From JAGPHI01 sp036641735 (GTDB lineage: Bacteria > Bacillota > Clostridia > Oscillospirales > Ruminococcaceae), in contig JAVWEG010000002.1 in assembly GCA_036641735.1 (NCBI GenBank), positions 4,582-68,581 on the forward strand: a DNA stretch of 64,000 nt, given 5' to 3'. Numbering within the stretch: the first letter of the stretch is position 1; each line of letters starts with the position of its first letter. The position numbers and the translations under genes were made by a program. Under the pieces are notes generated by a model, which ran no database searches, had not been told where the DNA came from, and saw nothing but the letters and a program-made list of their open reading frames with translations. Positions 52,968 to 60,523 of the stretch are shown here, in pieces.

Positions 52968-54720
52968 TGCTCGTCACCTCGCCTTTTTCTTTTAATATTC
53001 GGATATTTATGCGCGTAAATTCGCCTTTTACACTTTCTATAGTAAGCCCACAGCCTGCACCGTATACAAGGTGCAATCGGTTATTTACATTGCCTACACC
53101 TATGCCGCTCATAGAGGTGCGAGCGCGTGCTTTGCTGGCAGTCATTACTGTGGATATTTCCTCGGGTGTCATACCGATGCCCGAGTCCTCAACCGAAATA
53201 ATAAGATATTTGTCATCCTCGTGCGCAGTAAGAGTGATAGTGCCATATACACCGGACGGCTCGATGCCGTGGAAAATAGCGTTTTCCACAATAGGCTGTA
53301 AAGTGAGCTTTACTATATTATAATCGTAATATTTTTTGTCGATATTGTTAACAAGCTCAAAGGTTTCCATATATCTTATAGATTGTATGGTAACATAGTC
53401 GTCGAGCAATTTAAGCTCTTCCGATAAAGGTATTTTTTGCGAAAAGCCTTTTGCCATATTTTTAAGCAAATTAGATAAGCTGCGAGTGATATTGCATATG
53501 CCCGGGTTTTTTTGTATTACCGCCATCCAATGAATAGAGTCGAGCGTATTGTAAAGAAAATGAGGGTTTACCTGAGACTGCAATAAATCTATCTCTATAT
53601 TTTTCTTGGCTTCGCTCGCCTCGGTAGTTTCGTGAAGTAAATTGTTAAACGATAAGCACATTTCGTTTATCACTTTACCTACATCGCCTATTTCATCGGG
53701 AGTTTTTTCTATTTCGGGATCAAACGAGAAATCGTTTTGAGACATTCGTTTAATGCGCTCAATAAGCTTTTGCAAAGGGCGGGTAATAAAGTTTGTGGAT
53801 ATCACTAAAATGCCAAGAGAGACGACAAGCACACTTGCAAGTACTACTATAAGCGTGTAAATCATTTTGCGATTGTTTAAAGTGAGCGCAGACATATCTG
53901 TAACATTATAAATGGTAAGTGAAGTGCCGGGCACTTTTTGCGCATCTAATTTATATGAATTACCGTCTTGCTCAAAGGTTTCGCCTAGCTTTATGTCATT
54001 TGTGTTTTGCGGTATAAGCTGGTTTTGAGCTTTGTTAAGTGATATAAGAGTATCGCTGCCATCTACAGATACAAAAATACCGTTATTGCGAGCGTATGGC
54101 TTTAATACTTCAAGCACGATATCTTTAGATACTTCAATATATACATAGGCATTTATATTGTAATAAGCAAGCTCATATATAGGCAGTACATAAGTGAAAC
54201 ATTCATCGCTGTGAGGAGTGAGCGACGGCTCTAAGATAGAAAACGGCGCGGCGGTTTTGCGCTCTTTATAAGCACGAGTAAGCAATACATCGGTATTATC
54301 GGTAATGCTGCCTGTATCCTTTACTACAGCTTGTATGATATGCCCGCTTTCGTTAAAAATCATAAGGCGGTCAATGTATTGTACCATTCCTGTAGAGCTT
54401 GCATATTCGCTGAGCATTTTTTGCACATTGATAAAATCCATTTTTACGTTAAGAGGAATTTCACCTTTATATTTCATTACATCGCCTGCCTCGGAGCTGC
54501 TGGCGCATAGCTTTGCAAAGTCTGTAAGCTTTGCAAAGCTATCTTCAAGGCGATTATTGATAGTGTCGAGATATAAAGTGTCAATATCGTTTGCTTTTTG
54601 CACTATTATTTTATTAAGATAATTATACAGATACAAATTGCTGAATATTCCAACAATAGCAGTACATAGCATTGTGTAAAGGATAATTTTAAATTTGATG
54701 CTTTTTGTGTTGATGTGCAA
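52942..54720 (-). CDS. YesM-type sensor histidine kinase
   Basis: 592 residues. One membrane helix (about 10-32), a long extracytoplasmic Cache-like sensor (about 35-280), a second helix (about 285-305), a HAMP domain, then His_kinase (PF06580) with the phosphorylated His in 'QVNPHFLYNTLDSIHWM' (about residue 386) and an ATPase domain ('TLQPIVENAIFHGIE', 'DSGIGM', 'GIGVGNVNNRL'). TTG 54720 follows GGAGG by seven nt and is preferred over ATG 54738. It pairs with the overlapping response regulator and presumably senses an oligosaccharide or a binding-protein complex. Confidence 0.94.
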   Translation of the reverse strand: MHINTKSIKFKIILYTMLCTAIVGIFSNLYLYNYLNKIIVQKANDIDTLYLDTINNRLEDSFAKLTDFAKLCASSSEAGDVMKYKGEIPLNVKMDFINVQKMLSEYASSTGMVQYIDRLMIFNESGHIIQAVVKDTGSITDNTDVLLTRAYKERKTAAPFSILEPSLTPHSDECFTYVLPIYELAYYNINAYVYIEVSKDIVLEVLKPYARNNGIFVSVDGSDTLISLNKAQNQLIPQNTNDIKLGETFEQDGNSYKLDAQKVPGTSLTIYNVTDMSALTLNNRKMIYTLIVVLASVLVVSLGILVISTNFITRPLQKLIERIKRMSQNDFSFDPEIEKTPDEIGDVGKVINEMCLSFNNLLHETTEASEAKKNIEIDLLQSQVNPHFLYNTLDSIHWMAVIQKNPGICNITRSLSNLLKNMAKGFSQKIPLSEELKLLDDYVTIQSIRYMETFELVNNIDKKYYDYNIVKLTLQPIVENAIFHGIEPSGVYGTITLTAHEDDKYLIISVEDSGIGMTPEEISTVMTASKARARTSMSGIGVGNVNNRLHLVYGAGCGLTIESVKGEFTRINIRILKEKGEVTSNVQNTISR

Positions 54721-54776
54721 AATTGTACCTCCATTCAAAATAGGACAATAGTTTAGCAGAGAAGCAGTCTAAACAT

Positions 54777-54805
54777 ATTATATCGATAGATAGTGGAAAT
54801 CGCAA
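54777..54805 (-). promoter_or_regulatory. Promoter of the kinase/regulator/lyase operon
   Basis: Minus strand: -35 TTGCGA (54800-54805), 17-bp spacer, -10 TATAAT (54777-54782), 57 nt from the kinase start. Confidence 0.7.
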
Positions 54806-54854
54806 GATAATATGCTACAATAGCCGCAAAGACAGTAAAATAAAGCTATATCGT

Positions 54855-54897
54855 AAAATAGTATTACGTTTTTATTATTTATCTTAAAATACTATTA
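54855..54897. promoter_or_regulatory. Direct repeats: candidate response-regulator sites
   Basis: AAAATAGTATTA (54855-54866) and AAAATACTATTA (54886-54897) match at 11 of 12 bases, 31 bp apart (three helical turns). They lie about 60-100 bp upstream of the predicted start of the binding-protein transcript, a usual place for AraC-type activators. Confidence 0.5.
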
Positions 54898-54918
54898 TCT
54901 TTTGAATAAATAATACAT

Positions 54919-54946
54919 TTAGCAACGATTAATAATGCTGTACAAT
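54919..54946 (+). promoter_or_regulatory. Weak putative promoter of the transport/lyase arm
   Basis: TTAGCA (54919-54924), 16-bp spacer, TACAAT (54941-54946). The poor -35 fits a promoter that needs an activator. Confidence 0.4.
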
Positions 54947-55012
54947 GTAAATATCAAATGGGGCTGCACACAGCAGCTCTTTAATATGGTGAATATAGAA
55001 GGAGATAATAGA

Positions 55013-56332
55013 ATGAACTTAAAAAAGATAGCAGCACTTACGCTTACTGCGGCTTTGGCAGTAACAACATTCGCTTCTTGCGGTGAAAAGCCTGCAAGCA
55101 GCACAGCAGGACCTGTAGCTTCTACACCTGCAAGCTCGGCAGTAACACAGGAGCCTGTAACCATCAAGGTATCCACTTGGGATTACACAGCTAATGCCAC
55201 TGTATCAAACGTGGTAGCAGCTTTTGAAAAAGCCAATCCTAACATTAAGGTAGAAATTATTGATATCGTTGCAGCGGATTACACCAACAAATTGAGCGTT
55301 ATGCTTAATGGCGGTTCGGATTTAGATGCTTACTTTATCAAGGATGCAGATACTACTAAGAGTATGGTAGACAAGGGACAAGTACTTGATATCACAGAGT
55401 ACATCAAAAAAGACGGTGTTGACCTAGCAGCATACAACGGCCTTGCCGATAACTTTGTATTCGGCGGCAAAAACTATGGCTTGCCAGCACGTACAGACTA
55501 CTATGTACTGTACTACAACAAGGACATATTTGATGCAGCTAAGGTAGCTTATCCTACAAATGATATGACTTGGAAGCAATTTGAAGAAACAGCTAAGAAG
55601 ATAACCCAAGGCGAAGGCACTACTAAGAAATACGGCGCATTTATGCATACTTGGCAGGCTTTAGTACAAAACTGGGGTGTACAAGACGGCAAACACACAA
55701 TGATGGATACAGACTATAGCTTCTTTAAGCCATATTATGAGATGGCATTGCGCATGCAAAACGAAGACAAGAGCATAATGGATTACGGCGAACTAACATC
55801 TAATAAAATCCATTATTCAGGTCCGTTCCCGAAAGGCGAAATCGGTATGATGCCTATGGGTACTTGGTATTTGGCAACACAGATATCTAAGGATTTAGCA
55901 AAAGAAAGCTCTATTAAATGGGGCGTTGCCACACTTCCTCATCCGGACGGTGTTGCAGCAGGTACAACAATCGGTTCAGCTACTCCTCTTGTAATTAACG
56001 CTGCTTCCAAAAAAGCGGACGCTGCTTGGGAATTTGTAAAGTTTGCTACAGGCGACGAGGGCGCAATGGAATATGCTAAGGCAGGCGGTATCCCAGGACG
56101 CGCTAACGACAAAACTCTTGCAGGCGTAGCAGGTATGCCGGGTATGCCTGAGGGCACACTTGAAGCACTTGCCGTAAAGCAAATATATCTTGATCGTCCT
56201 ATTGCAGATAACGTAGGCGAAGTAAACAAGATGCTCGGCGAAAAGCACGGCTTAATTATGCTCGGAGAGAAAACAATAGACGAAGGACTTGCAGAAATGG
56301 CTGCACGTTCTAAGGAAATTCAGGGCAAATAA
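55013..56332 (+). CDS. Oligosaccharide ABC transporter substrate-binding lipoprotein
   Basis: 439 residues. Lipoprotein signal 'MNLKKIAALTLTAALAVTTFASC' with Cys23 as the lipidation site, a Ser/Ala/Pro tether, then a family-1 binding-protein fold ('ITIKVSTWDYTANATVSNVVAAFEKANPNIKVEIID'-type start, 'NYGLPARTDYYVLYYNKDIFD', 'GEIGMMPMGTWYLA'). AAGGAG lies before ATG 55013. It would feed imported oligosaccharides to the two permeases. The kinase next door and the two lyases suggest a uronic acid-containing ligand. Confidence 0.93.
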   Translation: MNLKKIAALTLTAALAVTTFASCGEKPASSTAGPVASTPASSAVTQEPVTIKVSTWDYTANATVSNVVAAFEKANPNIKVEIIDIVAADYTNKLSVMLNGGSDLDAYFIKDADTTKSMVDKGQVLDITEYIKKDGVDLAAYNGLADNFVFGGKNYGLPARTDYYVLYYNKDIFDAAKVAYPTNDMTWKQFEETAKKITQGEGTTKKYGAFMHTWQALVQNWGVQDGKHTMMDTDYSFFKPYYEMALRMQNEDKSIMDYGELTSNKIHYSGPFPKGEIGMMPMGTWYLATQISKDLAKESSIKWGVATLPHPDGVAAGTTIGSATPLVINAASKKADAAWEFVKFATGDEGAMEYAKAGGIPGRANDKTLAGVAGMPGMPEGTLEALAVKQIYLDRPIADNVGEVNKMLGEKHGLIMLGEKTIDEGLAEMAARSKEIQGK

Positions 56333-56350
56333 TCGGGTTTAAATTATCCA

Positions 56351-56423
56351 AAGCGGGCTTCGTTTACTCAAAGCCCGCTTCTTCATATAGATGAGTATGA
56401 TAAGCATCTATATGAAGAAGCGG
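56351..56423 (+). terminator. Two mutually exclusive hairpins between binding protein and permeases
   Basis: Hairpin 1: AAGCGGGCTT (56351-56360) with AAGCCCGCTT (56371-56380). Hairpin 2: a perfect 19-bp stem, 56375-56393 with 56405-56423. They share bases 56375-56380, so they cannot both be fully formed. A T-rich stretch follows at 56431-56442. It is placed like the hairpins in the maltodextrin operon. Confidence 0.7.
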
Positions 56424-56458
56424 ACATTGCATTGTATTTTTAATTGAGGAGGAATATT

Positions 56459-57367
56459 ATGGAGACATCAAAAGCAAAAACAAAAAAAGGCTTGTCGCTA
56501 AACACACGAAACACTTTAATAGGGCTGTCTTTTATCTTGCCTAATTTTATCGGATTTTTTATTTTTATTTTAATTCCTGTAGCATTTTCATTTGTTTTAA
56601 GCTTTGCCAAATGGGACGGCTTTAACAAAATGGAGTTTGCAGGACTGAAAAACTTTACTAAATTATTTAAAGACAGCACTTTCAGCATAGTTCTTGGAAA
56701 CACTGCTATTTTTACAATTTTCAGTGTTTTAATAACGCTTGTAATAAGCTTGGGGCTTGCAATGCTGCTTAATAAAAAGCTGCGCGGAGTTAATTTTTTC
56801 CGCAGTGCGATATTCTTCCCATATGTTGCATCTATTGTGGCCATAGCCGCTGTATGGAACAACTTGTTTTCGCGTATGGGACCTATAAACAATGTACTTG
56901 CAATGTTTGGCATTACGGATATGCCTGGCTGGACGGCAAGCACAAAGTGGGCGCTGCCTGCGGTTATTATTGTTAATATTTGGAAAAATATGGGCTACTT
57001 TATGATACTTTATCTTGCGGCATTACAGGACATTCCAACATCGCTGTACGAAGCTTCTATGATAGACGGCGCTTCGGGCTGGCAAAGATTTAAGCGTATC
57101 ACTTTTCCTATGCTTACACCCACTCACTTTTTTGTATTTATGATGCTTACAATTAACAGCTTTAAAATATTCGACCTTATCTTTACGATGACTGAGGGCG
57201 GCCCCGGAGACTCTACGCGTATGATAGCAAACTATATTTACGATAAATTTTATATCGCTATGGACTACGGTGCCACGAGCGCTGCATCAATGGTATTGCT
57301 TGTAATAGTGGGTACTATTACGGTGCTTCAGTTCCGTGCCGAAAAGAAATTTAACGACTTTTTATAA
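56459..57367 (+). CDS. Sugar ABC transporter permease (first subunit)
   Basis: 302 residues, six helices. 'LSFILPNFIGFFIFILIPVAFSFVLSFAKWDGF' opens the protein and the EAA loop is 'SLYEASMIDGASGWQRFKRITFPMLTP'. The ATG at 56459 follows GAGGAGG by seven nt. It belongs to the CUT1 family and forms the channel with the next permease. No ATPase gene lies in the locus, so a shared MsmX-type ATPase is likely. Confidence 0.93.
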   Translation: METSKAKTKKGLSLNTRNTLIGLSFILPNFIGFFIFILIPVAFSFVLSFAKWDGFNKMEFAGLKNFTKLFKDSTFSIVLGNTAIFTIFSVLITLVISLGLAMLLNKKLRGVNFFRSAIFFPYVASIVAIAAVWNNLFSRMGPINNVLAMFGITDMPGWTASTKWALPAVIIVNIWKNMGYFMILYLAALQDIPTSLYEASMIDGASGWQRFKRITFPMLTPTHFFVFMMLTINSFKIFDLIFTMTEGGPGDSTRMIANYIYDKFYIAMDYGATSAASMVLLVIVGTITVLQFRAEKKFNDFL

Positions 57368-57392
57368 AGCCATATAAAAGGAGGGTTTCACA

Positions 57393-58223
57393 ATGATTGA
57401 AAAGAAAAATAAAGTGAGCCGCGCATTTTTATATGTGCTGCTGATTGTAATTACATTCGTTACACTATTACCGCTTTTGTGGATGCTGTCGGCATCGCTA
57501 AAGCTTGATTCCGATGTATTCAGCCTAAACTTTAAGTGGATACCTGAAGTGCCGCAATGGGTAAACTATTCCAAGATTTGGTCTAAAATTCCGCTTGCGT
57601 TATTTACATTTAACTCGTTTAAGCTTACAGTTATAATCACTATAATTCAGCTGATCACTTCCAGCTTTGCGGCATACGGATTTGCTAAATGTAAATTTAA
57701 AGGCAGAGATTTATTATTCCTTTGCTATGTTGCCACTATCGCTATTCCCTGGCAAGTATATATGCTGCCGCAATACATTATGATGAATAAAATGCACCTA
57801 GTAGATACGCATATGTCTATCATTTTACTGCAAAGCTTTACAGCCTTTGGCGTGTTTTTATTGCGTACATTTTATATGTCTATACCAAACGAGCTATTGG
57901 AAGCAGCGCGTATTGACGGTTTATCAGAATATGGCATTTACGCTAAAATTATTTTGCCGCTGTCGAAGCCCTCGCTTGCCACACTTACTATATTCAGCTT
58001 TGTAAGTGTATGGAACGATTTTATGGGACCGATGATTTATTTTAACAGCGAGAAATTAAAGACAATTCAGCTCGGTATACGAATGTTTATCACGATGTAT
58101 TCAGCGGAATACAATTTGATAATGGCGGCATCGTGTGTGGCGCTTATTCCTGTATTTGTTTTATATATCGCATTCCAAAGATTTTTCGTGCAAGGCATTG
58201 CCACAAGTGGATTAAAGGGTTAA
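57393..58223 (+). CDS. Sugar ABC transporter permease (second subunit)
   Basis: 276 residues, six helices. The MalG-like EAA loop reads 'ELLEAARIDGLSEYGIYAKIILPLSKP'; the C-terminus 'FQRFFVQGIATSGLKG' is the usual CUT1 ending. AAGGAGGG precedes the ATG, 25 nt after the first permease. A terminator separates it from the enzyme genes, so the enzymes may depend on partial readthrough or a further promoter. Confidence 0.93.
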   Translation: MIEKKNKVSRAFLYVLLIVITFVTLLPLLWMLSASLKLDSDVFSLNFKWIPEVPQWVNYSKIWSKIPLALFTFNSFKLTVIITIIQLITSSFAAYGFAKCKFKGRDLLFLCYVATIAIPWQVYMLPQYIMMNKMHLVDTHMSIILLQSFTAFGVFLLRTFYMSIPNELLEAARIDGLSEYGIYAKIILPLSKPSLATLTIFSFVSVWNDFMGPMIYFNSEKLKTIQLGIRMFITMYSAEYNLIMAASCVALIPVFVLYIAFQRFFVQGIATSGLKG

Positions 58224-58232
58224 TATATATAT

Positions 58233-58269
58233 AGCTGCCATCACCATTATTGGTAGTGGCAGCTTTTTT
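58233..58269 (+). terminator. Terminator after the permease genes
   Basis: AGCTGCCA (58233-58240) pairs with TGGCAGCT (58257-58264), with an inner ACCA/TGGT helix and TTTTTT. Confidence 0.82.
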
Positions 58270-58286
58270 AAAAAGGAGCTATGACA

Positions 58287-60497
58287 ATGAATATAAACGC
58301 TGAAAATATAGGCGAGTATTTTGATAAAGTACCGTTTGACAGCGGCTTTGCAATGGACGGATACTGGGTATGGTGCGGAAGCGTGATAAAAGCAGAGGAC
58401 GGACGATATCATATGTTTGCCTCAAGGTGGCCGAAAACATTGCCATTTCACCCCGGCTGGGGGGTAGCCAGTGAAATAGTGCGTGCTGTGAGCGACACTG
58501 CGCAAGGGCCGTATACATTTGCCGAGGTAGTGCTTTCGGCACGAGGCGCAGAGTACTGGGACGGGCGCGTTACGCATAATCCGTCCATACAAAAATGCGG
58601 CGACGAATATGTGCTTTTTTATACGGGCAGCACTTATCCTATGTGCGATGTTCCGCACGATGGCAGCCTTAATAATACGCATCCTACGTGGCTGTGCGCG
58701 CGCAGTAATAAGCGCATAGGCATTGCCACAGCTAAAAGCATTAATGGACCGTGGCTGCGCCGCGATGAGCCTTGCCTTGATGTGCGCAGCGGATATTTTG
58801 ATAATTTTCTTACATCAAATCCTGCGCCCTGCGTAAATGAGGACGGTAGCTGCTTGTTAGTATATAAAACCCGCACTTATGTAAAGCCGCCGTATGCCGA
58901 TAAAGATATGTTTTCGGATATGTCACTCGGAGTAGCGTATGCGGAGCATTACACAAAGCCGTTTACAAGGCTGTGCAACGAGCCGATTTTTTCCGTAGAA
59001 AAAGGTGTGCTTGAAGATCCGTTTATATGGAAAACGGACTTTGGATATGCTATGATAGCTAAAGACTGGAAAGGTACGTACACAAACGATGTGGGCAGTG
59101 TAGTATATGCCAAAAGCACAGACGGAATATCGTGGAGCGTAAATAAAGAGCGCGCTTGCAGCAGAGATATTACTTGGCAGGACGGCACAAAACAAACTAT
59201 GGGTAATATGGATAGACCGTTTATATTAATGGAAAACGGAGAGGCAACGCATCTGTTTGTAGCTACTAACGACGGCAAGGAAGCAGGATTTGGCACAATG
59301 ACAAAATCTTGGAATATGTGTATTCCTTTAAAAGATGAAAAGAGGATGTTCAAAATGAATAAACAGGAGCTGCAAAAGTCAATCGAAAACGCAGTGGATA
59401 TTTTAAGATTAAATCTTGATAAATATACAGATAAATTTGAGGACTCAAATACTGTAAACGGTGTATATGCACAAACAGAAAATGTGGAATGGACTACGGG
59501 CTTTCTCACGGGTGAATATTGGCTTGCTTATGAATTTACGCACGATGATGCGTTTAAAACGTCGGCATTAAAACAGGTGAACAGCTTTTACGAGCGCATT
59601 GTAAATAAAATAGACGTTAATCATCACGATATGGGATTTTTATATACACCGTCCTGCGTGGCGGCTTATAAGCTTACAGGCAGTGTGCAAGGCAAAAAGG
59701 CGGCGATTTTGGCGGCTGATAATTTAGCGGCACGTTTTCAAGAAAAAGGACAGTTTTTACAAGCTTGGGGTGAGCTTGGCGCAGAGGATAACTACCGCCT
59801 GATTATAGATTGCCTTTTAAATGTGCCTTTGCTTTATTGGGCAAGCGAGGTAACAGACGATGACAGCTATGCCGATAAAGCGCGCCGTCATACCAAAACA
59901 AGCCTTGCCAATCTTATTCGTCCGGATAATTCCACATATCACACATACTTTTTCGATAAAACTACAGGCGAGCCTACGCACGGAGTAACGCGACAGGGCT
60001 ACAGAGACGGTTCTGCGTGGGCGCGCGGACAGGCTTGGAGCATTTACGGCACAGCTTTAAGCTATAAGGATACTCACGATGAGCAGTGCATAGAGCTGTT
60101 TCATAAGGTAACGGACTTTTTTATCAGCAAGCTGCCCGATGATTTAGTGCCGTATTGGGATTTAGATTTCACAGACGGTGACGGCGAGCCTAAGGATTCT
60201 TCGGCTGCTGCTATTGCGGTATGCGGAATGTTTGAGATGAGCAAATATCTTGCGCCTGAAGACGGCGAATATTATAAAAATATGGCAATGAAGATATTAA
60301 AAAGTCTTATGGATAATTATGCTGTTGCTTCGGGCGGCAAAGAAAACGGGCTTTTATTGCACGGTGTGTACGCAAAGGCATCACCTTTTAATCCTATTCC
60401 AAAGGACAGAGGAGTAGACGAATGTAATACCTGGGGCGATTATTTTTATTTGGAGGCGCTTACAAGAGCCTTTACAGATTGGAAGCTTTACTGGTAA
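58287..60497 (+). CDS. Beta-propeller glycosidase-like domain fused to GH88 unsaturated glucuronyl hydrolase
   Basis: 736 residues, two units. Residues about 1-350 resemble a five-bladed beta-propeller of the GH43/GH117-like type ('MDGYWVWCGSVIKAEDGRYHMFASRW', 'NPSIQKCGDEYVLFYTG', 'VLEDPFIWKTDFGYAMIAKDW'); the exact family is uncertain. From Met357 on it is a GH88 hydrolase with Asp448 ('HHDMGFLY') and Asp508 ('RLIIDCLLNVPLLYW'), spaced like Asp88/Asp149 of Bacillus unsaturated glucuronyl hydrolase. GH88 removes 4,5-unsaturated uronic acid from lyase products. AGAGG nine nt before Met357 could allow separate translation of the GH88 part. ATG 58287 suits the ribosome binding site better than 58281. 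Confidence 0.82.
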   Translation: MNINAENIGEYFDKVPFDSGFAMDGYWVWCGSVIKAEDGRYHMFASRWPKTLPFHPGWGVASEIVRAVSDTAQGPYTFAEVVLSARGAEYWDGRVTHNPSIQKCGDEYVLFYTGSTYPMCDVPHDGSLNNTHPTWLCARSNKRIGIATAKSINGPWLRRDEPCLDVRSGYFDNFLTSNPAPCVNEDGSCLLVYKTRTYVKPPYADKDMFSDMSLGVAYAEHYTKPFTRLCNEPIFSVEKGVLEDPFIWKTDFGYAMIAKDWKGTYTNDVGSVVYAKSTDGISWSVNKERACSRDITWQDGTKQTMGNMDRPFILMENGEATHLFVATNDGKEAGFGTMTKSWNMCIPLKDEKRMFKMNKQELQKSIENAVDILRLNLDKYTDKFEDSNTVNGVYAQTENVEWTTGFLTGEYWLAYEFTHDDAFKTSALKQVNSFYERIVNKIDVNHHDMGFLYTPSCVAAYKLTGSVQGKKAAILAADNLAARFQEKGQFLQAWGELGAEDNYRLIIDCLLNVPLLYWASEVTDDDSYADKARRHTKTSLANLIRPDNSTYHTYFFDKTTGEPTHGVTRQGYRDGSAWARGQAWSIYGTALSYKDTHDEQCIELFHKVTDFFISKLPDDLVPYWDLDFTDGDGEPKDSSAAAIAVCGMFEMSKYLAPEDGEYYKNMAMKILKSLMDNYAVASGGKENGLLLHGVYAKASPFNPIPKDRGVDECNTWGDYFYLEALTRAFTDWKLYW

Positions 60498-60523
60498 TAA
60501 AACATTAAAAACAGGAGGGCATT

